From Erodium maritimum (lineage: Eukaryota > Streptophyta > Magnoliopsida > Geraniales > Geraniaceae), in NCBI GenBank assembly GCA_963921825.1, contig OY997593.1:51320039-51384038 (forward strand): a stretch of 64,000 bases of DNA, read 5' to 3'. The notes beneath the pieces are model-generated. The model did not search any database, had not been told where the DNA came from, and saw nothing but the letters and a program-made list of their open reading frames with translations. The position numbers and the translations under genes are program-made. Positions 11,718-23,125 of the stretch are shown piece after piece. How positions within the stretch are numbered: the first letter of the stretch is position 1; every line of letters starts with the position of its first letter.

Positions 11718-12725
11718 TTAGTCTTTTCTCAAAGGAAGCATAATTCTTACGGTAATAATATTTTTATGTAATAAATAAAAGCAGGCTAAGAAATTCCTAT
11801 GGTAATAATGTATAAAAATATAAGGTGGGTTTGGGTCGAGAATCTTCTCGGTTGTCTCTCTTTTTTGGAGGAGCAGCTGAGTTTGTCTCTTTTTTGTTTC
11901 AGATCTTTTTCGGATCATGTTATTCATTTGGTGGTTTGTGATTTTCTTCTCAAATTAACCTCTTATTTTTATATATTATTTTATTTTTAAAAAAGAATTA
12001 TCTTTATCAAAACAAACCATTAGTATATATTTTATTTGTGAATGCGATGACAACTTAATTTGAACAATAAAAGTGGTTAAGAAAGACTTTGATAAAACTC
12101 TTCATCAGCATTCACAAGAAGTCGCTTGGTTTTGTCAAAATCGGATAACACGGTTGGCAAAACCAAAAGTCCAGTGAGGTCATTAGTTATAGTTTTCCTA
12201 AGTACAATACAATGTTTGGGATTTGGGCAGAATCATACCAACTTGTTGAGTTTGTTTCTCAAAGACGGTGGGACTTTGATGGTTACAGTAGCAAGCTCTC
12301 AAAGGAGAAATGCATGATCTTGCATGAACGAACAGAATCATTATTTATTCGTGTCATGTGCCCATTATTTTTGTGTAACATGCTTATCCCAACATTACCG
12401 CTTCCATTAAGGTGCCGTTTCGTCAACTTAATATTATTTTGGTCCATTTCACATTCAATTAACAGCAATACATTCATAATTTATATAGAACTGAGAACTG
12501 CCCCAACTCATAGTGGTCCAAGGAATATATTACTATAATAGGCCCAAACAGCAACGCAGCCATTTTTAATTTCTTGCACATGAAGAAACGGAAGGGTTCC
12601 ATATAAGTCCCGATATTGCCACTGACTACATCCATAGTGTCTAGTTTGAAAGAGAAAAAGAGAAGAAAAAGAGAAGGTGTGCTGATTACGAAACGCAGCC
12701 GGTCATAAATAAGTAGCCGGTGATC
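11718..12725 (+). promoter_or_regulatory. Upstream region of the MATE gene
   Basis: AT-rich non-coding DNA between the LINE 5' end and the MATE start codon. A purine-rich run (gaaagagaaaaagagaagaaaaagagaag, 12648-12676) lies about 50 bp before the ATG and may be 5' leader. I see no clear TATA box at a convincing distance. Confidence 0.4.
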
Positions 12726-15700
12726 ATGAAACCGGCCGAGCTCGCCATGGATGCAGAGGATTCACCGCTTCTCAAAAGCGACCAGGACAAGATCAGGTCA
12801 AAAACTGAAGAGAGCAAGGTCATCTGGGAGCAGAAACCTGTAGATTACGTATATGAGTTGGGAGAGGAGTCCAAGAACCTGTGGAAGCTGGCGGGCCCCG
12901 CCATTTTCACGGCCATCTGCCAGTACTCCCTCGGCGCCCTTACTCAGACCTTTGCGGGTCTCGTCGGCAATGTCGAGCTTGCGGCTGTCGCCGTCGAGAA
13001 CTCCGTCATCGCCGGTCTCTCCTTCGGTGTCATGGTACTTCCTATACTGATCTTATTGTATTCAAGAAAATTCCAATAGCGACTACGGCTATATGCTTTG
13101 AGCAACGTGGTTCCATCTGTATATCAAAGTTTTTTTATTGTTCAAATGACTGAAATAACCTTGTTGTCTTAGGACATTAGTATTTGGCACATAGCTGTTT
13201 GTATTTTAAATTAGAATAAAAAATGAAATGCAGTTGGGAATGGGAAGTGCATTGGAGACCCTGTGCGGGCAAGCGTATGGAGCAGGAAAGCTGAAGATGT
13301 TGGGGATATACATGCAGCGATCGTGGGTTATTTTGCTGGCAACCGCGTTTCTTCTGGCTCCGATATATGTCTGGTCTCCTCCTATTCTTCAGCTCATGGG
13401 AGAGACTCCTCAAATCTCTCAAGCAGCAGGTTAGTATCGTCCTTAAGCTCAACATGATTAAAAGTTCAAATTCATAATTAACAAATAATCATTGTTTTCT
13501 ACTCTTAACATTATTGTCTTGGACTTGCAAATGTAGCTAATATTAACAACCACCAAAATGACTATTATTTGACTTTATAGTCCAAGTTAAACTATTGACT
13601 TTCTTACACTGTCCGGTAAAATAATTGTCGAAAACCATAATTTTCTAATCCAAACATACGGAATATTTTGTCCAAAACACAGAATATTCCGTGTTTGTGG
13701 ACAGAAAATTATGGTTTTTGATAATTATTTTGTCGGATCGTATATTTTGGACGACAAGAAAGTCAGTAGTTATAATTTATAATATAAAGTCAAATAATAA
13801 TCATTTCCTGGAGTTTCCCCTATTAACAACTCGCATGTATGTGAGCAAGGAAGATATATAGCTCATATTGGGTGATTATTAAGGGCTGGTCGTTTCTTCT
13901 TCAATAAGTGGGTATTAAAGAATTGATTGCTATGTCTAGAGAGACAAAATGTAACTGCTTATGTTATTCTTTTTTCTATACTACCGTTAAGATAATGCTA
14001 GAAATATGTTACACCTATTTAAATAAAGGGGAAACCTCGGATCAGCCCGATAAATTGACCTTTTTTTCGCACGTAAAGACTATCCTCACCTTTGTTTTCA
14101 TGTCCTGACAGTCCACCTTTTCGATATTATCAGGTAAGGACAAAATCTGTAACAGAGCTAACGATAGTATTAGAAAAGTCTAAATTACCCTAACTATTTT
14201 TGCACGTCCTACCAATAATTTGACATTTTTTTATTTTTTGATACATGAATATGAAAAAAATCATATTATTTTTTAATTATCCATAATTATTTAAAAATAT
14301 TAATTTCTTTTCATAATTCTTTATTAATCTTAATTTTTTTTTAAATCAGATTTTTTTTCAAAAAAAAATCAGTTTTATTTATTTAAATCAATTTTATTTA
14401 TAAAAATTAATTTTTATTTATAAAAAAATTAATTTCATTTTATTTATAAAAATCATTTTTACAAAAAAAAACATTTTTATTTTTAATCCCAATCTCATTC
14501 CCTTTTAAACCTTTTCTTTTCGGTATCTTTATTTATGTTAAAACATATTAACAAATAAATAAAACCAAAATACTGTGAACATTTTCTTCTTCTTTTTTAA
14601 TTATCAATCAACCTCAGCGATTCATACGTCCTCACCCGATGTGGCGGTGGAGGGAACGAGAAGGGAGCAAAGAGGAGCAGCTCCGGGGAAGGGCAGAACC
14701 GCCGCTCCATACGTCCTCACCCGATGTAGAGAACTCTGATGAGCTCACGGAGAAGAAGAGAGAAAGGACATGGTTTATATGAGGGTTAGAGAGTTTCTAT
14801 AAGAGAGGAAGGGTATACTTGGTATTTCCAAAAAAATTGGACATGTGAGCAGCACATGTATTTTCCATCCAAAAAAACCGTTAAGTTTAACAGTTTTTGT
14901 CTTTTTTTGAAAATGGAAAGCGACTTTCTGTATTGACATAATATCGTGAAAGCTTTACGGTACCTACTTGAAAAACGACCTTTGTCCACTGTACCGAAAT
15001 GGGGTTACCCCTTAAATAAATATTGTAAGAATATGTATATGATGGGGATGCTTTAAATGGGTCTCTGTAATCTCATATCTGGAGTGGAGCTATAGGAGAT
15101 TAAGCTAATGTGGCCCCTATCAAAAGAGGCATGAGCTGTTAGAAGATAAAAACGATACAATTGTGTTCTTGTATTGTTTTCACAAGAACACATTCAAACA
15201 CTTTAAAGACTACATTTAGTAAACTTGATATTATGCATCTTTAGTTCTTTTGGCTCTCATTTATAGGAAAATATTACAAGTAACACCCAACAAAATACTA
15301 AATGCAGCTATTAAACTTACCCCACTAACACTATGTTAATACCCATTATACCACATTATCGCCACTTAATCATCCACTAACCCACTAATAAGACACATCA
15401 TAAACTACTTATTCTAATAGTACCATACTAACACATATTATATTTAACTAATAATATTAATAATAAACTTAAACAAGATTAAACCCAACATGAGCTTGGT
15501 TTGGGAAGCAACTTTGTAACTGAGGTTGAAATGGGTTTAAGATGTCAATCGTGCTCTTAGCAGTTACTGAAACATATATATTAGTGAAGTGATGAAGTTG
15601 ATGGTGGGTATATAAAATGTATATATAGGTACATTTGCTTTGTACATGCTTCCACAGCTGTTTGCGTATGCACTCAACTTCCCCATACAGAAGTTCTTGC

Positions 15701-17230
15701 AATCTCAGGGGAAAGTCATGGTCATGGCCTGGGTTTCAGCAGCAGTACTGCTGCTGCACACATTCTTCAGCTGGCTCTTCATAATGAAGCTTCACTTTGG
15801 CTTGGCCGGAGCTGCCATTGTTCTCAACACATCATGGTGGCTCATCGTTCTCGGCCAGCTTCTCTACATCTTCATCACCAAATCCGATGGTGCTTGGACT
15901 GGTTTCTCTTGGCTAGCCTTTTCTGATTTGTGGGGATTCGTCAAGCTTTCCTTGGCCTCTGCTGTTATGTTGTGGTACGCTTCCTTTCATTTTATTTCCT
16001 TGTACTAATTGGTACATCACATCACACATATAGATAGTGCGAATTTTTCTTACCGTTTGAATCTGCTGATTTGAGAAAATTGTACACAATTTGAGAAAAT
16101 ATAGTTTGAAAAAATAGGTTTGAGAAAGTTTTTGTCCGAGAATATTCATCTCAAAGCAGACTATTATTTTCTCAAACCACATACATTTTTTTATAAGGTC
16201 GTAGATTTACACCGCAATAACTGGTTCGCACCTGATTACACGCTTATATATATTGTATTGATTTTGTTGATTTGCAGCTTGGAGTTCTGGTACTTGATGA
16301 TTCTTGTGGTGATAACCGGACGTTTACCGAATCCTTTAATACCCGTCGATGCCATATCAATTTGGTAGGGACTAGTCCCTTCTTTTCTCCTCCCTAGTCA
16401 CTATCTTGTAACTACTAATTATATAAATTTTAAAATTTTGCAGCATGAACCTTCAGGGGTGGGACGCTATGATTGCAATCGGATTCAATGCTGCTATAAG
16501 TGTTCGAGTGTCAAATGAACTTGGAGCTGGCAATCCACGAGCGGCCAAATTGGCAGTGGGAGTGGTATCGATCACATCGGTGTGGATAGGAGTGTTTTGC
16601 ATGGGGGTGGTGTTTGCAACCAGAGATTACTTCCCTTACCTCTTTACCACCAGTGAAGCCGTCGCTGTCGAAACTACCAAACTCGCCGTCCTGCTCGGAG
16701 TCACGGTGCTGCTCAACAGCCTTCAGCCAGTTTTGTCCGGTGAGTAGAGAAGCACAATATAATGTCTTGTATGGGTTGCTGATAAAACTCATCTCCTCAT
16801 GGCTGTGTTTGTTCCTTAACTAGGTGTTGCTGTTGGAGCTGGGTGGCAGTCTCTAGTGGCCTACATTAACATCGGATGTTACTACGTTGTCGGTCTGCCA
16901 GCTGGCATACTTTTGGGATTCACCTTTGGCTTTGGAGCTATGGTTGGATACTTATTCACCTTTGTTTAATAAGAGGAAGAAAAAAATGGTGATTTTGATT
17001 TTTGATTTTGGTTGCAGGGTATTTGGTCGGGAATGATAGGAGGGATTTGTCTGCAGACCGTGATTCTGATAACGGTCACATTTTCAACCAACTGGAAAAG
17101 AGAGGTTGGTACTTTGACCTTCTCCATTGTTAGGAATTAATGATTTTTTTAATTAATGTTTATTATTATGTAGGTTGAGGAAGCAGAAAGTCGGATTAGC
17201 AGATGGGGAGGAGCATCTGCTGCTGATTAG
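12726..17230 (+). CDS. MATE family efflux transporter (DETOXIFICATION-like), 8 exons
   Basis: Exons with GT-AG borders: 12726-13034, 13234-13429, 15629-15974, 16278-16364, 16444-16739, 16824-16942, 17018-17104, 17174-17230. They sum to 1,497 bp and give 498 residues, the normal length for plant MATE proteins, with no internal stop. Recognisable motifs: [18 protein letters not shown] (residues about 105-122), [86 protein letters not shown] and GIWSGMIGG. The family couples H+ or Na+ entry to export of flavonoids, alkaloids, organic acids or xenobiotics across the vacuolar or plasma membrane through 12 transmembrane helices. The motifs resemble the Arabidopsis DTX29-35 group most, but the substrate cannot be told from sequence. 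The start at 12726 gives a short acidic cytosolic N-terminus; a second ATG at 12747 is possible. Intron 2 (2.2 kb) is enlarged by two transposons. Confidence 0.95.
13551..13820. mobile_element. Mutator-like MITE in MATE intron 2 (270 bp)
   Basis: The element is almost entirely an inverted repeat: aatgactattatttgacttt near the left end pairs with aaagtcaaataataatcatt near the right end, and the arms continue inward. It is flanked by the perfect 10-bp duplication TATTAACAAC (13541-13550 and 13821-13830). The right terminus in inverse reads GGGGAAACTCC; the left terminus lacks about nine of these bases. A 9-10 bp duplication points to the Mutator superfamily. It encodes nothing. Confidence 0.85.
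14028..15011. mobile_element. Mutator-like non-autonomous element in MATE intron 2 (984 bp)
   Basis: It begins GGGGAAACCTCGG and ends GGGGTTACCCC, with the perfect 9-bp duplication TTAAATAAA at 14019-14027 and 15012-15020. The interior is very AT-rich except for a GC-rich island at 14620-14760, where tcatacgtcctcacccgatg occurs twice (about 14621 and 14708). The island could be captured host DNA, but I cannot identify it. No transposase is present. Confidence 0.8.
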
Positions 17231-17480
17231 TTCCATTGACTTGTTGACCAAAGGCCACAACGAGATAGGATCGGAAGCGATTCAGTCCAACCCTCATCTC
17301 CTACAAGAGATTTGAGGGTGGTGCACACTGATTTTGCAATGGCGACTGTCAGTGTAGATTGCTACTCACTCATCTGTGAAGGTGGAGGAATTTTAAGACA
17401 TACCATATTCATATTCATGTAACACATCTACGCGACTCTGGTGCCACCACTGATTTTTATTTAATTTTTGGTTACTATAG
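17231..17480 (+). other. 3' untranslated region of the MATE gene
   Basis: Non-coding sequence after the MATE stop codon at 17228-17230, up to the target duplication of the next retroposon at 17481. No canonical AATAAA signal is evident; the retroposon may have inserted just past or inside the 3' UTR. Confidence 0.5.
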
Positions 17481-17495
17481 GAAGAGTAAACTTGT

Positions 17496-18983
17496 GTTTT
17501 TTTAATCGAAAAAGTTTTATTCATGGGTCTGCATCTATGAAATGAAGATAGCGAACAAGGGGAACACGATCATCTCAACAGTAACCAACCGACGCTGAAT
17601 AAAGAACAACGAGGCAAAGTCCAACAACAGACAACCAACCAACATAGAAAAATACAGTTGTATAACAAAAGAGTAAAAGGCATAAAACAGAGATAGAAAA
17701 CAATTACAGAAATAAATAGGCCCAAAACTAAAAATAAAAACCTAAAAAAGGAGACCACCTCGAGCCCCGAGCCACCCTCGAGCCATAACAGCAACAGATA
17801 GACTTCGACTTCTCGGATTGCATGCCCTGAACCAGTCCAACCACCACCGGACCGACAACACGGATCCACCACCAGTCCAACACAAGGGCATAAAGTGAGA
17901 AGTAAAGGAACAAACAACAACAAACGGATCCAAGGACGTGGTAGAACAACTCACCGACCACCTCCCGACGCCAACGACCTTCGTAGAGAACCATGAAGCT
18001 GCCAATGGAGAGGAAAACAAAGACTCACCAAAACGAAACTACGACCACCAAGCACTACTCTCAGCACCCAAACGGTATCCCCACAACCGGCAAGCACATA
18101 TAGAAAACCCAAAGGGAGAGTCGTCTCCAAAGACCCTCAACCTACTGCTAGAGAAGGAGGAGAAGAGAGGTCCAGGATCCGAGCTTGTTGACAAAAAAAA
18201 CGCACAAAGAGTAAAGAGTCGCAGTGAGCTACAGAGACTCGCCCAGAACTTCCACTAGACACTGCTCTCAACAACCCAAGGTAGTCCCTTAACGAACAAC
18301 ACCAGTCAAGGACCAAGACGGGAGAGTGAGCTCAAGTCTTACCAAGACCCTCCTTCAACAAAGCGGCTAGGGGAGAAGTAGAGGCTCAGTACAGAAGGGC
18401 GTCAGAATGGTGAGTCAGGTAAGCTTAATCGTCGAACCAAAGACTACGAAACCAGATCAAATCTGGAATCGAAAGTCCTTAAGATCTTAAGGAAGAAACC
18501 AAGAGCTCCCTAACCCCGGCACGAATAATGGATCCAACTAATCGGAGACGAACAAGGACCAACGCACCAAAGTAAAACCACCAAAATCCCGACTAGGACC
18601 ACGCCCTGACCTCTTATAATCTCGTGAGACATAGATCTGGAGCGAAGAGAACAAATCCATGCCGAAAAAGGACCGAAAAGGGTAGATTTGTCATCCTAAG
18701 GACCAGATCTGAAGGGACGGGGCGAGGGCAACGAGAAAAGAAGAGGTAAAGAAAGCTAGTGGGGGAAGGAGGAGAGGGGAAAAGAGCGTGGGAAGGAGAA
18801 GGGAGGGCGAGCAGTGGTAGTGGTGACTGATGTCATCGCAGCCACCGCACACAACGGTGGAGGTTAGACAAAGTTCGAAAGGAGGGAGGTTTTTTAGAGT
18901 GTTAGTGAGTACAACTGCCATAATAGTTAATGTTCTTGTCTTTCACCTAATCGATGTCATTTTTAGTTTTGCATGTTACATAA
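17496..18983 (-). mobile_element. RT-less retroposon 1 (about 1.49 kb)
   Basis: Flanked by the perfect 15-bp duplication GAAGAGTAAACTTGT at 17481-17495 and 18984-18998. On the minus strand it ends in gattaaaaaaac, i.e. an A-tail, so it integrated by target-primed reverse transcription. The sense strand is pyrimidine-rich at the 5' end and T/G-rich at the 3' end. Short C-rich ORFs occur (e.g. 18691-18921 on the minus strand), but no endonuclease, RT or zinc knuckle is seen. It may be a deleted LINE or a large SINE-like retroposon. Confidence 0.8.
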
Positions 18984-18998
18984 GAAGAGTAAACTTGT

Positions 18999-19688
18999 TG
19001 TTGAGGGATGATATAAAAAAATTGACTAAAAGATACAACTTCATTAATTTATATTATCAAGTACAAGTGAGTGGATCAGGAGAAATTCCTGACCACGAAG
19101 AATAGACATAGAACACAAACTGTTCTCTATTCTTTTAACATTATAACCGTCACTGACGGTATTGGATAAAAAGCCATATAGGTCATCGCCATACAGGAAG
19201 GAAGGAAAGGTGGGGGGTTGAAAGACGGTATTGTAAGTCCTGGTCCGAAACCTGGCCATGAACTGCATCAGTTGTAGGAGGCAACGCTGCATATGGGGGC
19301 AAAACGACCAAATTTGAACCACAGTAGTTGTATTGGGAGGATATACGCGAAACAGAATTCCCTGGCAAGAAAAGTCCTTGAATCGCTACTCGCTAGTTTT
19401 TGACCCTGCAAAAATAAAATCAGATAAAATAAAAACGACCCACTCGATCAGCCAGATCCAGAATCGAGAGATGGGTCGAGGGTGCGGTGGTGGAGGCCAG
19501 GGAGATGGACGCGATGGCGGCGGTGGCTTCTAACACAACGTCTTCAGAGGCGGCTTTAAAAACCCCTGGTAGTTCCACGTTAGTATGCGAATGTCTGGTT
19601 CTTCCGGCTGCGATGGGAGGACCCCTGAGCCTGGGTCCCAATTTCGCTGTGATTCGACACTATGAGACGTTAAGTCAAAGATTATAAC
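18999..19688. other. Intergenic stretch with a LINE endonuclease scrap
   Basis: No host gene is recognisable. On the minus strand at about 19530-19660 the text DIRILTWNYQGF resembles the start of a LINE endonuclease domain (RILSWNCRGLG type) but only about 25 residues match. The rest is unassigned. Confidence 0.4.
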
Positions 19689-19698
19689 ATAACTATTA

Positions 19699-21247
19699 GG
19701 GAAAATTTCAGCATAATACCCTGCCAAACATTTAATTTCAGTATAATACCCTGGCAAAAAAATTTTTGCACTTTCATACCTAAACTAAACATTTAATTTC
19801 ACTTTGATACCCAACCGTTAACTTTTTGTTAGTTTGGATGGAAAAAGTTAAAAAGACATAATACCCTTAGCTATTACTCAAATTTTCAAACTCATGCCAC
19901 TGAATTCAGAACTTAAAAATAAGTGAAATGACAATAATAATCTCCATTGTTAGGGTATTAAAATGAAAAATTCACTATTTTAAATATAAAATCTGTTTTT
20001 TTTATACATTCAATTTTTATTTTCAAAAATTCTGATTTTAATTTAAAGAATACATAAAAATCAGTTTTTTATATAAATTCGGTGTTTAGTTATGAAAATT
20101 ATTTTTATTTACAAAAATTCTGATTTTAATTTAAAAAAATACATAAAGATCAGTTTTTTTAAAAATTACATAAAAATCAGTTTTTTATTTAATTAATATT
20201 TTATTATATTTGTATTTTTTTCATTTTTCTACCCAATCTTCCCCCTCTCTCTCCTCATCTGGTCTCTCTCTCCTCCAAACGAATAAGATTCAGCGACAAA
20301 GTTTCCCAATTCAAAGCAATTGACCTCTCCTCTTCTTCATCCTCCGTTCTATACAAATTGTTGCAGAAACCTCCTCTTATGGTACGAAGCCACACCAATC
20401 TTCTCTCTCATCCATTACCTCCGATCAAAGCCCTCTTCGGAGCTAGCTTCCGGTCTCGTTCTCCAATCAACCCCGCTCATGGGCACGAGCCAGAACGACC
20501 CACAAAGCCTACCTCGTCAAGGCCTCATCGCTGGCAATTACTGCCAAGATTTTCTCAAAGGAGATGGCTCTGTCGTGGCCGAGACCCTCGGCAGCGCCGC
20601 CTCCTTCATCGGGGCCGTCTTCGACGGCCTCTCCATTCCTCACGATCTAGTATCGAAAGTCGGCTCCGACTTCGCCTACTCCACCAATCATCAACCAATC
20701 GTAACACTCAATTCAAAAACCACCCTCTTCCACGCCCATTTTGACTCCAAACACGTCGGCGACAGCCACATCGACCCCTGAAAAGGGTCCGCACCGGCGA
20801 GTCCCTTAACCCCTCGGATCTTCCTCGCTCAAGATTCAATTTTGTGATGGCCGACGATTTCGAGATTCTACCCAATCAGAGAGAGATTAAAAATGGATGA
20901 GAGAGACGAAGATTAGGAGAGAGAGGGGAAAGATTGGGTAGAAAAATAAAAAACTGTATTATTTTAAAAATAAATAAAATTTCATTTTGATACCCTAACA
21001 ATGGAGGGTATTATAGTCATTTCACTTATTTTTAAGTTCTGAATTCAATGCCTTGCGTTTGAAAATTTGAGTAATAGTTAAGGGTATTATGGTCTTTTTA
21101 ATTTTTTTGCATCCAAACTAACAAAAAGTTAAGGGTTGGGTACCAAAGTGAAATTAAATTTTTGGTTTAGGTATGAAAGTGCAAAAAAATTTACCAGGTA
21201 TTATACTGAAATTAAATGTTTGGCAGGGTATTGTACTGAAATTTTCC
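19699..21247. mobile_element. Pack-MULE with long terminal inverted repeats
   Basis: The left end GGGAAAATTTCAGCATAATACC is matched in inverse at the right end (ggtattgtactgaaattttcc), and the inverted repeats continue for several hundred bp to tttctacccaatcttcccc (left) and its inverse at about 20915-20945. Flanks are ATAACTATTA (19689-19698) and ATAATTATTA (21248-21257), a 10-bp duplication with one mismatch, typical of Mutator-like elements. The unique centre (20275-20880) is GC-rich and holds a captured gene fragment (see 20479-20872). No transposase is present, so it would need one supplied in trans. Confidence 0.87.
20479..20872 (+). pseudogene. Captured fragment of a myo-inositol kinase-like (PfkB) gene
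   Basis: From ATG at 20479 the frame reads MGTSQNDPQSL, then RQGLIAGNYCQDFL, VVAETLGSAASFIG, VFDGLSIPHDLVSKVG and SDFAY. This resembles the N-terminal part of the plant PfkB-family myo-inositol kinase (Arabidopsis At5g58730 type), which phosphorylates free myo-inositol. The readable frame stops with TGA at 20779-20781, but homology seems to resume one frame over (LKRVRTG, NPSDLPRSRFNF) and to end near 20870. The catalytic Asp region (GAGD) of PfkB kinases is absent. It lies wholly inside the inverted repeats of the Pack-MULE. The family assignment is by eye. Confidence 0.72.
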
Positions 21248-21376
21248 ATAATTATTATTCTAAGTTTAAAGGTTGAACATGTAAATTTTCCTTGAGAAAA
21301 TAATACATGGTGTGTTATTTTTGTATTCGTTATATGCAAAAACAAGTCCTACGATAAACTATAGAATAATTGATTA

Positions 21377-22975
21377 AAAAAACCCTACTCGCTTCTGTCG
21401 AGACCTCCCCTACTCGCGCTGTCAAGACCTAACCCTAGCTATGGAGTTAGCACATGTTCCCGCCGCTTCCGCCATACAATGTTCTACGGAGGTCGTGTTG
21501 GCGGCGTTGTCTTCCCTGTCCCCTTGGTTGGCGTCCTCATCCCCTCTTGTCACTATGCCGAGGTCCTCGTTCGAGTCGACGGGATCCCCCCCCCCCCCCG
21601 AGCGTGATCGTTATCTCCTCGGACAACCCATCCTCCTCATGCCCGTCATCCTCTCCTTTGTCGCTGCACCGATACTACCTGTCTCCTCCATCCTCGTCGC
21701 TCCCTACATGGGGTCGCGTCGTCGCCGCTCGGGTCTAGAGACCTTTCCGCCACGACGTGGTTTTGCGCGGGGGTGGCCGGGGGAGCCTACCCCTGGTTCT
21801 GGTGTTCCCTATCGCATCCAGCGACCGCGATTCAAGAAAGTTGTGCCCCATGACCTTGCTCTGGGTCGTTCATGGGTGCACGGCCAGCCTGGCCATCATG
21901 CGGGATTTTGTCAATCCTCGGATCGCCCTAAGGTAGTGAGGGGCTGGCCCGAGACTCCTGTCCATTCTCCTGGCTGGTTCTCTTCGACCACTCGAGTATA
22001 TCGTTCACATCGGGCCTCTGTCACGGTGGGGGGTCTCGGTCCTCTGGTTGGTCGGACTTTTTGGCTTATGGTCGGGAACAGGGTGTGGGTGGCTATCGGC
22101 GACCCCTTATGATGGAGCCCTGACGTATTATGACCCTGCATGGAGTATTCAGACGGGGCATATGGTAGGACCTCGGTCTTGGCCAGGGCATCCGGGGCGC
22201 GGGTCCATGTTGGCGCGGAGCTGCTAGGTCTGGGGGTCATCCGACCACCTTTGTCCCTGGATCCCTTACCTAAGATTGGGTTGCGTCGTGGCTTGGGTAA
22301 CGGTGTCCCTTTGGAGTCGGTCCCTAAACTAGGGTCTGGTCCTCTATGGGCATTGGACCCATTGGGGGGCTGTGTTCACCAACATATCTGGGGGAATTTG
22401 GCATGGACTCAATCGTTGTCTGCCCCACTGGCTATGGTTCCGGGACCCGGGGAAGGGTTCTGGGGTAGAGGTCGGGCACCAATTGGGGCTCATCTTGCTA
22501 CATCTGAAGGTTGTGGAGGATTGGGGGGGTCAACGAACGTTAGGACAGGCGAGGGCTGGGTACCAGCCCCGCCGATTCACATGAGTCCCTAGGTTGGCCC
22601 CGGAGGCAGGAAGGAGTCTCTAGGGGTGGCCCATCAACCTTCCCCCACTGACGGTCACAGGTTCGGTTGCATCAACGAGGTAGAGAGTCACCCTCGGGTG
22701 ACCCAGAGGTATCCAGACCTCACCTTGAGCAGTGTTCGTCGGCAGATTTTAATTACCCTGGTTTTTAGTTTATCGTTATTAGGTTTGGTTGTCTGTTTCT
22801 CTTTGATTTTAGTTATTTCTGTTTGGTTGTCAATTCTAGTCGCCACTATGGCACATCAGCAACACGTCTCTGACGTGACAGTAGTTACAGGGTTTCTCTG
22901 TTTACTCCACCTGGGATTTTAAACATGTATTGACTCTTTTAATGGAATGGAATATTAGTTTACTCAAAGAAAAAA
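21377..22975 (+). mobile_element. RT-less retroposon 2 (about 1.6 kb)
   Basis: Flanked by a 16-bp duplication with one mismatch: ATAGAATAATTGATTA (21361-21376) and ATAGAACAATTGATTA (22976-22991). The 3' end is A-rich (ctcaaagaaaaaa). It contains open frames, the longest 21441-22112 (223 codons) and 22140-22592, rich in Pro, Gly, Arg and Ser; I recognise no domain in them. A C-run at 21588-21598 is present. Its structure is like that of the other two RT-less retroposons, but the sequences are not alike. Confidence 0.75.
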
Positions 22976-23125
22976 ATAGAACAATTGATTAGGATTTGTT
23001 GCTTCTAAAAAGTAGTGTTGACGAAATCGATTGATTTATAATGCTATTTAATGATTTGCTTCTAAAAACTTCATGTGTTGCATGCTCATGATGGTAATTC
23101 ATACGTTGAAGTGTGCTCTCATAAA

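Noticed and set aside
18691-18921. Ser/Leu/Pro-rich minus-strand ORF as a small secreted protein
   Set aside because: It lies in the 5' part of an RT-less retroposon with a 15-bp duplication; composition reflects C/T-rich DNA.
21441-22112. 223-codon ORF as a host gene
   Set aside because: It lies wholly within a retroposon with 16-bp target duplications, is low in complexity (Pro/Arg/Gly/Ser) and contains a C homopolymer; no domain recognised.
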